The position numbers and the translations under genes are program-made. Of a stretch of 64,000 nt of DNA, positions 16,871 to 26,510 are shown in pieces. Every line of letters starts with the position of its first letter. The stretch's first letter is position 1. The notes beneath the pieces were generated by a model. It was not told where the DNA came from and did no database searches. It saw only the letters and a program-made list of their open reading frames with translations. The DNA comes from Alistipes sp. An66. Its GTDB lineage: Bacteria; Bacteroidota; Bacteroidia; Bacteroidales; Rikenellaceae. The stretch covers positions 62,001-126,000 of the forward strand of contig NZ_NFHT01000007.1 of the NCBI RefSeq assembly GCF_002161445.1, given 5' to 3'.

Positions 16871-19800
16871 CTATGCCTTGCGCTTGAATTCCGTGGGCGT
16901 CACCTCGAAATGACGCTTGAAACAGATGCTGAAATATTTGGGGTTGGCGAATCCCGTCATCACGGAGATCTCGGCGATGGTCAGATCCGACTCTTTCAGG
17001 AGCTGGGCCGCCCGTTTGAGCCGGATGTCCAGGATGAACTCCTTGACCGACATGCCGGTGATGTCGTTTATCTTCTGATAGAGAAGCGTTCGGCCGATCG
17101 ACATGTCCGCCGCAAAGGCATCCACGTCATAATCGTTGTTGTCGATATTCTGCTCGATATAGTTCATCGCCTTTTTCAGCAACTCCTCGTCCATGGAGGA
17201 GATGGTCAGTTTGGAGGGTTCGGCGATGAACTTCTTGCTGTACCGCTCCTTCAATTCGTTCTGGGTCCGGATCAGGTTGTCGACCTGTTTGAGCAGGAAA
17301 TCCATGTCGAGGGGTTTGTCGAGGAAGACATTGGCTCCGGCCTCCAAAGCCCGGATCTTGCTGTCGCTGTCCTTCATACCGGAAAGGACGATGATCGGGA
17401 TATGGCTGGTCTTGATATTCGACCGCAGCGAACGGCAGACGCCGAATCCGTCCGTTCCGGGCATCATCAGGTCGGTGATCACGATCTGGGGAGCGATTCG
17501 TTCCACCTTGACGACCCCTTCGCTGCCGTTGGCGACCGTATAGACGTTGTAGAACTTCGACAGGCGCTGTTCGAGGTAATTTCTCAAATTCGGATCGTCC
17601 TCGATGACGACGATCGTGCAGGCCTTGCGGTCGTGTCTGTCGCTCCACGCGGAGGGGTCCTCCTCGGAGAGCATGTTGTCGATCTCCGAGACCGTATAGT
17701 CATAGGATTCGGCGCCGCTGTCGGTTCGTTCCGCAAGCAGCGTAAAGGGCAGCACCACGGTGAACGCCACCCGCGAGTTACCCGACGCCAGCGAGACCCG
17801 GCCGCCCAGATTGTTCACCAGCTCCTTGACAATGGCCAGACCCAGCCCCGTACTGCCTTCGAATTCGGGGCGGCGGTCCGAAAGACGGTTGAACGATTCG
17901 AAAATCGACTCTTTCCGCTCCTCGGGGATTTCAGCGCCCGTATTCGTCACCGTAAAGGCCAGATATTCGGTTCCGGGCATCCGGTTGCGGTTCGCACCGA
18001 TCTGTTCGTCCGAAGCCCGGGCCACCTTCACTCCGACATAGCCGTTCTCGGTCGTGTACTTGACGGCATTGGAGAAGAGGTTCGTGAAGATCTTCTCGAT
18101 CACATCGTGATCGAAGCGGGTATAAAAACTCTCGCAGAAGGAGTTGAAATCGGTCTCAATACCCTTCTTGTTGGCGTAGAAGTCGAACAGGGAGAAGATG
18201 CTCCCGATGAAACGGATCAGATCGCCCGGCTGCCGGTTGAGGGTGATCTTCTGGCTTTCGATCTCGCGGAACTGCAACAGCTGGCTGATGGTGCGTTGAA
18301 TGCGGTTGACGTTCTTCTCGATCAGATGCACATAGGCATTGCAGGGATTGTTCTCCGGCAGCATCGTTTTGAGCTGCTTCAAGGGATCGACCACCAACGT
18401 CAGGGGTGTTTTCAGGTCGTGGGAGATGTTCGTGAAGAAGTTGATCCGCGCACGGGTGAGTTCCTTCATGTTCTGCTCCTTGATCCGTTCGAGTTCCAGA
18501 CGATGCTCGAAGAGTTTCTTGTTGGTGAAGTAACGCAAGACGAAACAGGCGGCGCCGATCGCCATCAACCCATAAAGTCCCCAGGCCCAGGGCGAGAGGA
18601 ACGGCGACGGTTTCATGCGGAAATGCAGCGTCGAGACTTCGTCGCTCCACAGGCCGTCATTGTTGGCAGCCTTGATTTCGAATCGGTAATTCCCGGCCGG
18701 CAGATTGAAGAACTGCACGGCCTTCTGTCCGGGCGGCAGCAGCAGCCATCGATCCGAGAGCCCGACCATCCGATAGGAATACCGGTTTTTTTCGGCTTCG
18801 AGATAGCTGTTCGTCGAGAAGCGGATCTCGATATTCGACTGCCGGTAGGAGAGTTCGATGATGTTGTCCTCCTCCCGGCCGTCATCGCCCGCCGGCACGG
18901 ACATCGTCGTAATCGACCGATTGAGCGGGACTCCTTTTTCGCCCGGAACGACCGGCGTGTCATTGATCCGCAGATCAGTAAAATACACGCTGGGTTTCAG
19001 CGTGTTATGCCGAATCTCCCGGGGGGGGGGAAAATAGGATGAACCCATCGGTTCCGCCGAAAAGCAACTCGCCTTTCGAGGTCTTGTAGCACGAACGTAC
19101 GTAATAGGCGCCGCAACGGTCGGGGCTGTCGATCTGCGACTTGTTGAGGGTCCCGGCCGCATGGTCATAGTAATACAGCCCGTCATTGGTGCTGAACCAG
19201 ATGTTCTTCGAGGGGGTATCCTCCAGGATTCCGAACACCATCTTGCCGTCGAGTCCGCAACCGTTCCGGTCCTTGAAATTGACGTAACGGCCGTCGCGGC
19301 TCAACCGGTTGACTCCGCCGCCGCGGGTTCCGAAATAGATGTCGGAATCGGAGGTGATGCAGTAGGAGCAGAGCTGGTTAACCGAATAAGGTGCATCTTC
19401 GATGTAGTAACGTTTGAGGATCCGCCGCGTATGGACATCCACGACATAAGCACCCTCATAGGTCACCAGCCAGAGGTTGCCGCGCTTGTCATGAAACAGC
19501 GTCTCGATGCGCATCCGCAGGGGATTTCCCGTCTCATCGGTAAATCGGACATTCTCGACGACATGCGTTTCCGCATCCATGTACATGAGTTCGGTATCGG
19601 GATCAACCATCCAAAACCCCTCATCCTTCTCCCGGACGAAGTCGTAGACACACAGGGGCTTCGAGGAGTCCGGATGTCGCATGGGCAATTCGACGAAACG
19701 GTCGCGCCGTTCATCAAACCCATTCATTCCGCCGTTGAACACCGACACCAGCAGCATATCGCTCTTCGTATCATAGCGGAGTTTCTTGATCATGTTCGAG

Positions 19801-20963
19801 GTGATCCCGCTCCGGTTCTCCTGCGTATAGTAGAGGAACCGGTCGTTCTGCCGGTCCCAGTAATTGACGCCTCCGCCTTCGGTTCCGATCCAGAGGTTTC
19901 CCTGTTCATCCTCCTCGAAGCAGCTGACGATCGGGTTGTTCAGCCCTCCGGGGGTTGCCTTGAAATAGCAGTCGACCGTACTGTCCGAGAAGGTCATGTA
20001 AGCCAGTTTTCCGCCATAGGTTCCGACCCAGACGCCGCCGTCGGGATCGGGATAGACCGACCACACGGAGTTGTTGGGCAGCGAGTAGGGATAATGGAGA
20101 TTCGAACGCAGCAACCGGGTGGTATCGTTGCGGGGGTCGAGCAGCATGAGCCCCGACTGCGTGGCGACCCAGATGATCCCGGCGCTGTCAAGGAAGAGTT
20201 CCTTGGCGCCGGCCGACTTTTCGTATTCGGTGGGGAGCTTGAAATAGTGGAGGATGTGTCCGGCGGGATCACACTCGTAGAGTCCGTTCATCAGGGTCAG
20301 GACATAGACCGAACCGCCGAACTCGACGACATCCCGGATCAGGGCGTTGTCGTCACCCAGCACGGTGAACAATTCATATTCGCCCGTCCGGGGATCGAGG
20401 CTGAACAGTTTGGCTCCGACCGAGACATAGACATGCCGGTCGAAACACATCAGCGAGAGATTGGATCCGTCGGCAGCGATCTTGTCGGGCAACGAATAGG
20501 AGCGGACGGCAGGCGAGCGTTCGGGGTCGAACGACTCGATTCCGTTGTTCCGGATCAGCCAGATCGTCCCGTCGGGATCGGAGGTTACCGAGCCGATATT
20601 TCCATCCAACGCGGTTTCGAAGCGCTGCAACCCGTAGTCGAATCCGAGCAGGCCCTGATTGGTACCGACGTAGAGAGCGCGGTGACGGCCGGTGACGACC
20701 TGTCCGTAGAGCCAGTATGAAGCCGGCGACAATTCCGCGACGCGATCGTTCATGCGCACGAACGAATGGCCGTTGTACATGAACAGGGCGTCATATCCGC
20801 TGAACCAGATTCTCCCGACGCTGTCTTTGGCTATGCTGTGAATTCCTCCGTAATAGGAGGTTTCGGGCATCGAATGAAACCGATAATCGGCGACATCGAA
20901 TCCCCGGGCCGCCGGGGCGTCCAGCAAAGCGACGAGCAACAAGACCGACAGGAGATACTTCAT
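16871..20963 (-). pseudogene. Hybrid two-component PUL regulator (HTCS), frame broken at a poly-C tract
   Basis: One gene in two frames: an N-terminal part (start at MKYLLSVLLLVALLDA, 20963, ending in frame shortly after 19021) and a C-terminal part from there to 16871. Joined, it is about 1363 residues, normal for HTCS. The order is signal peptide, two-bladed-propeller Reg_prop repeats ('GVWVGTYGGKLAY', 'NLWIGTEGGGVNYWD', 'DIYFGTRGGGVNRLS'), Y_Y_Y domain ('YRFEIKAANNDGLWS'), one membrane helix ('WGLYGLMAIGAACFVL'), HisKA ('NISHDLKTPLTL'), HATPase ('[14 protein letters not shown]'), receiver ('IVITDLMMPGTDG') and AraC HTH at the C-terminus. The break is exactly at ten C on the coding strand (19021-19030), between 'FILFSP' and 'REIRHNT'. 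Nine would restore the frame. Either phase-variable, a true pseudogene, or a homopolymer sequencing error. Confidence 0.85.
19021..19030. repeat. Ten-base G/C homopolymer at the HTCS frame break
   Basis: Ten G on the plus strand, ten C in the coding strand of the regulator. It is flanked by intact coding sequence on both sides in frames that differ by one base. Confidence 0.95.
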
Positions 20964-20987
20964 AATCCGGTTTGGGTTATATATATA

Positions 20988-20995
20988 CAAAGATA
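20988..20995 (-). promoter_or_regulatory. -7 box (TATCTTTG) for the HTCS gene
   Basis: Exact TAnnTTTG match on the minus strand, 24 bases before the proposed start at 20963. No clear -33 TTG at the normal distance. Confidence 0.6.
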
Positions 20996-21062
20996 GGAAT
21001 TTTCAGGGAACTTCGCCACACCGGCGACAGTTTTCCGCATTATTCACCCTTCCGCAAAACAA

Positions 21063-21094
21063 ACCGGGAGGGCGCTTCGAAGCGTCCTCCCGGT
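21063..21094 (-). terminator. Terminator of galK
   Basis: Sixteen-base arms (21063-21078 and 21079-21094) with one G-A position that can pair as G-U on one strand. The minus-strand tail is TTGTTTTG. It is 23 bases past the galK stop. Confidence 0.8.
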
Positions 21095-21117
21095 GTTTTC
21101 ATGTGGGAATAAGGCAA

Positions 21118-22248
21118 TTATTCCAGCCGGCGCGAGCCGTCGGAGATCACCACGTCGTAAACCTGCGGTTCATGACCGTATTTGGCGTTGAACTTCTCCC
21201 GGGCCGTTGCGATGAAATGGTCGTAGAGTTCGTCCTTCACGAGGTTGATCGTGCAGCCGCCGAATCCGCCGCCCATGATGCGCGAACCCGTCACACCGCA
21301 CTCCTCGGCGATCTCGGCCAGGAAGTCCAGCTCCTCGCACGACACTTCGTAATCCTTCGACATGCCCCAGTGGGTCTCATACATGCGCTTGCCGACCGTC
21401 TCGTAATCGCCCTTTTCGAGCGCGTCGCAGACATCCAGCACGCGGCGCTCCTCGCCGATCACATAGCGGGCACGCTTGTAGTCCTCCTCGGAGATCTGAT
21501 CCTTGATGGCATCGAGCTGCTCCATCGTGGCACCGCGCAGGAACTCCTGTCCGAGGGCCTTGGCCACCCGCTCGCACGAGGCGCGGCGGTCGTTGTAGGG
21601 CGATCCGACGAGTTCATGCTTCACGCGCGAATCCACCAGCACGAGCCGGTAGCCCTTCGGGTCGAACGGGAAGTAGGCATACTCCATCGAGCGGCAGTCC
21701 AGACGCATCAGACACCCCTTCTTGCCGAACACCGACGCGAACTGGTCCATGATGCCGCAGTTTACGCCGCAATAGTTGTGTTCGGTAGCCTGTCCGATCC
21801 GTGCGAGTTCGAATTTGTCGATTCCGCAGTTGAAGAGATCGTTCAGCGCGAATGCGAAGGTCGATTCGAGGGCTGCGGACGACGACATGCCGGCGCCCAG
21901 AGGCACATCCCCGGCGAACACGGCATCGAAGCCGCCGATCTTGCCGCCGCGCTTCTGCACCTCGCGGCATACGCCGAAGATATAGCGGGCCCAGCTTTCA
22001 GCGGGTTTGTCCTCCTCGCGCAGTCCGAACTCCGACGACTCATTCAGGTCGCAGGCATAGGCGCGGACCTTGTCCGTGCCGTTGAGTTTGATCGCGGCGA
22101 CGATACCCTTGTCGACGGCTCCCGGGAAGACGAATCCTCCGTTGTAGTCGGTATGCTCGCCGATGAGGTTGATCCGGCCCGGCGAAGCAAAGAGGATGGC
22201 GCCTTCGCCATAGAGTTCCCGGAACTTCTTGCTGACTTTTTCTTTCAT
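21118..22248 (-). CDS. galK: Galactokinase
   Basis: A 376-residue GHMP-family kinase that phosphorylates alpha-D-galactose to galactose-1-phosphate with ATP, the first step of the Leloir pathway in the cytoplasm. The galactokinase signature 'GRINLIGEHTDYNGG' lies near residue 24, the ATP-binding motif 'PLGAGMSSSAALE' near 116, and the C-terminal 'GSRIMGGGFGGCTINLV' is complete. Length and motifs are normal. It stands alone between the PUL regulator and the divergent GDPD gene, with its own terminator. It would fit handling of galactose released by the adjacent PUL (GH2), but this link is inference. No galT or galE is adjacent. Confidence 0.96.
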   Translation of the reverse strand: MKEKVSKKFRELYGEGAILFASPGRINLIGEHTDYNGGFVFPGAVDKGIVAAIKLNGTDKVRAYACDLNESSEFGLREEDKPAESWARYIFGVCREVQKRGGKIGGFDAVFAGDVPLGAGMSSSAALESTFAFALNDLFNCGIDKFELARIGQATEHNYCGVNCGIMDQFASVFGKKGCLMRLDCRSMEYAYFPFDPKGYRLVLVDSRVKHELVGSPYNDRRASCERVAKALGQEFLRGATMEQLDAIKDQISEEDYKRARYVIGEERRVLDVCDALEKGDYETVGKRMYETHWGMSKDYEVSCEELDFLAEIAEECGVTGSRIMGGGFGGCTINLVKDELYDHFIATAREKFNAKYGHEPQVYDVVISDGSRRLE

Positions 22249-22428
22249 GGTTCTTATAGCTGTTTGTGGTTTTAAGTGTTTCGAGTTGCACGAAGATAGT
22301 GAAAAATCCGCAACATCGTATGCAAATTCGTTTCAATTAATGGTATAAACGTATCATAAGAGGCTTCGGGATCCGAGGACGGCGACATGCCCACGCAACG
22401 GAAAGCCCATTTTCGGGCAGGTTTCGGG

Positions 22429-22458
22429 TTGTAATTCCGAAAATATTCGCTACCTTTG
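22429..22458 (+). promoter_or_regulatory. Promoter of the GDPD gene
   Basis: TTG at 22429-22431, 19 bases, then TACCTTTG at 22451-22458: a full match to the Bacteroidota sigma-A promoter. It lies 45 bases before the ATG at 22503. Confidence 0.8.
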
Positions 22459-22502
22459 CAAAGGTTTCGTTTCACAAGCACACAACCAAACTGCAAAACG
22501 AT

Positions 22503-23267
22503 ATGAGAAAACACCTCGTCTTCGCCGCCGCCCTGCTGCTGACGGGCGGAGCGGCTCTGGCACAGACCAAAGTCATCGCACACCGCGGTTACTGGACGGC
22601 TCCGGGTTCGGCCCAGAATTCGCTGACGTCGTTCAGCAAGGCCGATTCGATCGGCGTCTACGGATCGGAGATCGACGTATGGCTCACGGCCGACGACCGG
22701 CTGATCGTCAACCACGACCGCGTCTACAAGGGCACCGGGATCGACATGGAGCGCTCCAAGGCCAGGGAGATCATGCAGATCGTGCTGCCCAACGGAAAGG
22801 AGAACATCCCCTCGCTGGACCAGTATCTCGATCTTGTGGCCTCGAAACCCGACACGCGGCTGATCCTCGAAATGAAGTCGCTCTCGGACCTCAACCGGGA
22901 GGACCTTGCCGCGGAGAAGATCGTCCGGGCGCTGCGCAGACACGGCGTGCTGGAACGCACCGACATCATCGCCTTCTCGATCAACGCCTGCCTGGCCTTC
23001 AAGAAGCTGATCCCCGATACGAAGATCTACTACCTGAACGGCGACCTCCCGCCCAAGAGCATCAAGAAACTGGGGCTGGCCGGCATCGACTATTCGATGG
23101 GCGCCTTGCGGAGACACCCCGAGTGGGTGAAGCAGGCCCACGATCTGGGGTTGGAAGTCAACGTCTGGACCGTGGACTCGGAGGAGGACATGAGGTACTT
23201 CATCGACCTGGGCGTGGACTACATCACGACCGACTACCCCGAGCGGTTGCAGGCACTTCTGAAATAA
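22503..23267 (+). CDS. Periplasmic glycerophosphodiester phosphodiesterase
   Basis: A 254-residue GDPD-fold TIM barrel with a cleavable signal peptide (MRKHLVFAAALLLTGGAALA). It hydrolyses glycerophosphodiesters, such as deacylated phospholipids, to sn-glycerol-3-phosphate and an alcohol. Family residues are visible: 'IAHRGYW', 'NSLTSF', 'EIDVWLTADDRLIVNHD' and the C-terminal 'VNVWTVDSEEDM...DYITTDYP'. In this branch the common ENT motif is 'QNSLTSF', with Ser-Leu replacing the usual metal-ligand Glu-Asn context. This should be compared with active members before assuming full activity. It faces the GlpR-like gene across a shared palindromic terminator, with GlpT beyond, which suggests G3P salvage. 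Confidence 0.9.
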   Translation: MRKHLVFAAALLLTGGAALAQTKVIAHRGYWTAPGSAQNSLTSFSKADSIGVYGSEIDVWLTADDRLIVNHDRVYKGTGIDMERSKAREIMQIVLPNGKENIPSLDQYLDLVASKPDTRLILEMKSLSDLNREDLAAEKIVRALRRHGVLERTDIIAFSINACLAFKKLIPDTKIYYLNGDLPPKSIKKLGLAGIDYSMGALRRHPEWVKQAHDLGLEVNVWTVDSEEDMRYFIDLGVDYITTDYPERLQALLK

Positions 23268-23289
23268 TACGGAGAGGCCCGCAATAAGC

Positions 23290-23335
23290 GGCACGGAAAA
23301 GGGGCGGCAAACGTTTGCCGCCCCTTTTCCGTGCC
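23290..23335. terminator. 46-bp perfect palindrome, shared terminator
   Basis: Perfect 23-bp arms meeting without spacer (23290-23312 and 23313-23335). A run of four A/T on each side of the GC-rich core allows termination of both the GDPD gene (plus) and the GlpR-like gene (minus). Confidence 0.85.
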
Positions 23336-23345
23336 GACCCCGGGA

Positions 23346-24140
23346 TCAGAGATCCACGACCGTCACCTCGATGCCGCGTTCGCGCAGCCGGTCGAGATAG
23401 AGCGGCTGCACGCCGCTGTCGGTGATGATCCGGTCGACAGCTTCCAGCTCGCAGATCTTGCTGAACCCGCGCCGTCCGAATTTCGAGCTGTCGGCCAGCA
23501 CCACGACCTTCTGCGCGGCCTCGATCATCGCACAGTTGAGCGAGGCTTCGAGCATGTTGGTCGTTGTCAGCCCGAATTCGAGGTCGATGCCGTCCACGCC
23601 GATGAAGAGTTTGCTGCAATTGAAGTTGCGGAGCATCGCCTCGGCGAAGGGTCCCACGACGGAGACCGAACTGCTGCGGGTGATGCCGCCCAGCTGAATC
23701 ACATCGATATCGGGGTTCTGCGACAGGATCCGCGTCACGGGGACCGACGCCGTGATGACCGTCAGATGCCCCTGCGGCTTGATTTCGCGGGCCAGGAAGG
23801 TCACGGTCGTTCCCGAGGCGATGATGACCGAGTCCTCCGGGGCGATCAGGGCGGCGGCGGCAACGCCGATGGCCTGTTTTTCGGAGACGTTTTTTTTCTC
23901 TTTTTCATTGACGTGGCGGTCGCCGATATAGGGGCTGATCAGGATGGCGCTGCCGTGCGTACGATACAGTTTTTTCTGCTGTTCGAGGTAGGAGAGATCC
24001 TTGCGGATGGTCACCTCCGACACCCGGAAGAGGTCGGAGAGCTGCGTCACCGAGATCGATCCGTTCTGTTGCAGAAGAGTCAGGATCCGGTTGTGCCGTT
24101 CCGGGAGGCTCAAAAGAGGTTCTTCGCTGATTTTGTTCAT
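23346..24140 (-). CDS. DeoR-family repressor, GlpR-like
   Basis: A 264-residue DeoR-type regulator. The N-terminal winged helix-turn-helix is 'ERHNRILTLLQQNGSISVTQLSDLFRVSEVTIRKDL', split here at the recognition helix around residues 30-50. The C-terminal sugar-phosphate sensor domain has 'DSVIIASGTTV', 'FNCSKLFIGVDGID' and 'VVVLADSSKFGRRGF'. DeoR proteins bind phosphorylated sugars or G3P and release DNA on binding. Its position between a GDPD gene and a GlpT-like transporter gene, divergent from the latter, makes control of G3P uptake the best guess. The ligand is inferred from context only. Confidence 0.85.
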   Translation of the reverse strand: MNKISEEPLLSLPERHNRILTLLQQNGSISVTQLSDLFRVSEVTIRKDLSYLEQQKKLYRTHGSAILISPYIGDRHVNEKEKKNVSEKQAIGVAAAALIAPEDSVIIASGTTVTFLAREIKPQGHLTVITASVPVTRILSQNPDIDVIQLGGITRSSSVSVVGPFAEAMLRNFNCSKLFIGVDGIDLEFGLTTTNMLEASLNCAMIEAAQKVVVLADSSKFGRRGFSKICELEAVDRIITDSGVQPLYLDRLRERGIEVTVVDL

Positions 24141-24278
24141 GTCCGATCAGGAATTTTCGTGTTTCAGCGTTCAATATACAAAAATTTTCCCGAAAATCAT
24201 GCTCCGCAGGGGAGAAAAACACCTTCCGGTCGGAAGCGGCAAACGGGCCGCGCCTTTCAAAATAGAAGCCTTTATATT

Positions 24279-24308
24279 TTGAAATAGAGAAAAAAAGTCG
24301 TACTTTTG
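24279..24308 (+). promoter_or_regulatory. Promoter of the GlpT-like gene
   Basis: TTG at 24279-24281, 19 bases, TACTTTTG at 24301-24308; 60 bases before the ATG. The AT-rich stretch 24230-24300 between the divergent regulator and transporter is the likely operator. Confidence 0.75.
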
Positions 24309-24368
24309 TTGCGAATCGAAATTCCCGAATCCGGTCCCGCAGCCGAATCGGTCTTTATAGCAAAAACC

Positions 24369-25748
24369 ATGTGGAAACTACTGCAACCTCCCGCTCATAA
24401 GCCGGAAATCGATGCTGCAAAGGTCGATTCGCGGTACAGGAGCCTGCGCCTGCAAGTCTTTGCGGGCATCTTCATCGGCTATGCCGGATTCTATCTCGTG
24501 CGCAAGAACTTCTCGATGGCCATCCCGGAGCTGGGCAATCTCGGATTCGACACGAGCGAATTGAGCATCGTGCTCTCGATGAACGCCATTGCCTACGCCC
24601 TGTCGAAATTCCTGATGGGCAGCGTCTCGGACCGCAGCAACGCGCGGGTTTTCCTGCCGCTGGGACTGGTGCTGGCCTCGCTGTCGATGATGTTCATGAT
24701 CATCCCCGTAACGCTGCTCGGCCCCGAGCGCAGGGAGCTGGCGATCATCGTCATGGCGGCGCTGAACTTTCTGGTGGGCTGGTTCAACGGCATGGGCTGG
24801 CCCCCGTGCGGTCGGGTGATGACCCACTGGTTCTCGCAGAACGAGCGCGGCACGAAGATGTCCGTCTGGAACTGCGCCCACAACGTCGGCGGGGCGCTCG
24901 TGGGCCCGATGGCCGTCTACGGGGCGATCTGGTTCGGGTCGTGGTTCTACGGCAGCCACAGCGAACTCTACTTCCTGATCGGCACCTACCTCTTCCCGGC
25001 CGTCGTATCGATCTTCATAGCCCTCGCGGCCTACGTGTTGATCCGCGACACGCCGCAGGCGTGCGGACTTCCGTCGGTGGAGAAGTGGCGCAACGACTAC
25101 CCGAAGGATTACAGCGCCAAGCAGGAGGAGGTGCTCACCACGCGGGAGATCTTCTTCAAATACGTGCTGAACAACCGCCTGCTGTGGTACATCGCCCTGG
25201 CGAACGCCTTCGTCTACATGGTTCGTTACGGCTGTCTGGACTGGGCCCCGACCTACCTCCGCGAGGCGCAGGGCTACGACATCAAACAGGCCGGCTGGGC
25301 CTATTTCGCCTACGAATTCGCCGCCATCCCGGGGACGCTGATCTGCGGCTGGTTGAGCGACAAGATTTTCCACGGACGCCGGGCCCTGCCGACGATCCTC
25401 TTCATGGCCATCGTGGCGCTCTTCATCCTCCTCTACTGGCAATTCTCGTCGAACTACGTCATCGTGACGCTGTCGCTGATCGCCATCGGGTTCTTCATCT
25501 ACGGTCCGGTGATGCTCATCGGCGTGCAGGCGCTGGATCTGGCGCCGAAGAACGCTTCGGGGACGGCGGCCGGGCTGACGGGCTTCTTCGGCTATTTCCT
25601 CGGCACGGCGATTCTGGCCAACATCGTGCTGGGCACGGTGGCCGACAAGGCGGGTTGGGACTGGACCTTCGTGCTGCTGATCGGAGCCTGTCTGCTGGCC
25701 ATCGTCTTCATGGCCTTCACCTGCAAACGGGAGAAGGAGCGGCACTGA
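24369..25748 (+). CDS. glpT: Glycerol-3-phosphate/hexose-phosphate antiporter (GlpT/UhpT family)
   Basis: A 459-residue major facilitator with 12 predicted membrane helices; the start is the ATG before MWKLLQPPAHKPEID, and the 21 codons upstream belong to the leader. The organophosphate:phosphate antiporter features are visible: 'YAGFYLVRKNFSMAIPEL' in helix 1, 'NGMGWPPCGRVMTHWFS' near helix 4-5, and 'ALDLAPKNASGTAAGLTGFFGYF' near helix 10-11. It exchanges inorganic phosphate for G3P or a hexose phosphate across the inner membrane. The GDPD upstream would provide G3P, so GlpT is preferred to UhpT; this choice is inference. Confidence 0.88.
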   Translation: MWKLLQPPAHKPEIDAAKVDSRYRSLRLQVFAGIFIGYAGFYLVRKNFSMAIPELGNLGFDTSELSIVLSMNAIAYALSKFLMGSVSDRSNARVFLPLGLVLASLSMMFMIIPVTLLGPERRELAIIVMAALNFLVGWFNGMGWPPCGRVMTHWFSQNERGTKMSVWNCAHNVGGALVGPMAVYGAIWFGSWFYGSHSELYFLIGTYLFPAVVSIFIALAAYVLIRDTPQACGLPSVEKWRNDYPKDYSAKQEEVLTTREIFFKYVLNNRLLWYIALANAFVYMVRYGCLDWAPTYLREAQGYDIKQAGWAYFAYEFAAIPGTLICGWLSDKIFHGRRALPTILFMAIVALFILLYWQFSSNYVIVTLSLIAIGFFIYGPVMLIGVQALDLAPKNASGTAAGLTGFFGYFLGTAILANIVLGTVADKAGWDWTFVLLIGACLLAIVFMAFTCKREKERH

Positions 25749-25774
25749 CCCGGATCCCGACGTCCGAAACACCC

Positions 25775-26452
25775 TCACTCGGGGATCGACCAAGCCCTCA
25801 ACTCCCGGTTGAGGGCTTTTTCATGTCCGCCGACCAGCCGGTCGAGCAGGGCGTGGAAACGCGGCGAATGGTTGTGATGGACCGTATGGCAGAGTTCGTG
25901 GAGGATGACGAAGTCGCGCAGATGCTCGGGCAGGGTCATCAGGAAGAGGCTCAACGAGATGTGGTTCCGCCCCGAGCAACTCCCCCACTTCGTGCGCGAG
26001 GCGCGGATCGAGAGCTTTTCGTATTTCAGGCCGGTGGCGGCCGCAAGGCGGGCGATGCGCTCCGGAAGGTCCTCCCGGGCGGCCCGGCGCAGCTCCTCGA
26101 TGCGGGCTTTGCGCTCCGCGGGCGGGAGTTGCGGCGGCAGGGCGGCGCGACGGCGGGCGAGACGTTCCTGTGCAGCGAGGATCCAGTCGACCTTCTCATC
26201 GAGGAATGCCAGCGCCCGCTGCCGCGACACTCCGAAGGGATAGGCGAGCCGCACGGCTCCCGTCGCCCGCACGCGGATCGAGATGCGCCGGGCCCGGGGC
26301 GACTGCGCGAGGGTTACCTCCCCGAGCCGGGGATGGTCGATCACCTCGGCGGTTTCGGTTTTTACGGAGATCCCGCCCCGGGGACTCCGGAGATTCCGTC
26401 CGAGCCGTCCGAGCCATCCGTCCCCTCCGATCTTTTCGTTTCCTCCGCTCAT
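25775..26452 (-). CDS. YgjP-like zinc metallopeptidase domain protein
   Basis: A 225-residue protein of the YgjP/DUF45 (SprT-related, M48-like) family. The zinc motif 'HELCHTVHHNHSPRFH' lies near residue 185 and is preceded by 'RTKWGSCSGRNHISL', the most conserved block of the family. The first about 36 residues (Gly/Arg-rich) are not typical; the only in-frame ATG is at 26452, but a GTG at 26344 would give a start nearer the family consensus. The cellular substrate is unknown. The gene is convergent with the GlpT-like gene, with 26 bases between stops. Confidence 0.85.
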   Translation of the reverse strand: MSGGNEKIGGDGWLGRLGRNLRSPRGGISVKTETAEVIDHPRLGEVTLAQSPRARRISIRVRATGAVRLAYPFGVSRQRALAFLDEKVDWILAAQERLARRRAALPPQLPPAERKARIEELRRAAREDLPERIARLAAATGLKYEKLSIRASRTKWGSCSGRNHISLSLFLMTLPEHLRDFVILHELCHTVHHNHSPRFHALLDRLVGGHEKALNRELRAWSIPE

Positions 26453-26510
26453 TCCGCCCCCTCCGGTCCTTTCGCCTTTCCGTTCATTCCGCCCCTTTTC
26501 GCCCCTCCGA

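Noticed and set aside
16871..19186. Separate kinase/response-regulator gene starting at 19186
   Set aside because: The apparent start codon is an out-of-frame ATG within the propeller-coding part; the protein before the poly-C tract is continued only by joining the two frames.
24230..24300. Riboswitch in the GlpT-like leader
   Set aside because: The stretch is AT-rich promoter DNA between divergent genes with no conserved riboswitch core.
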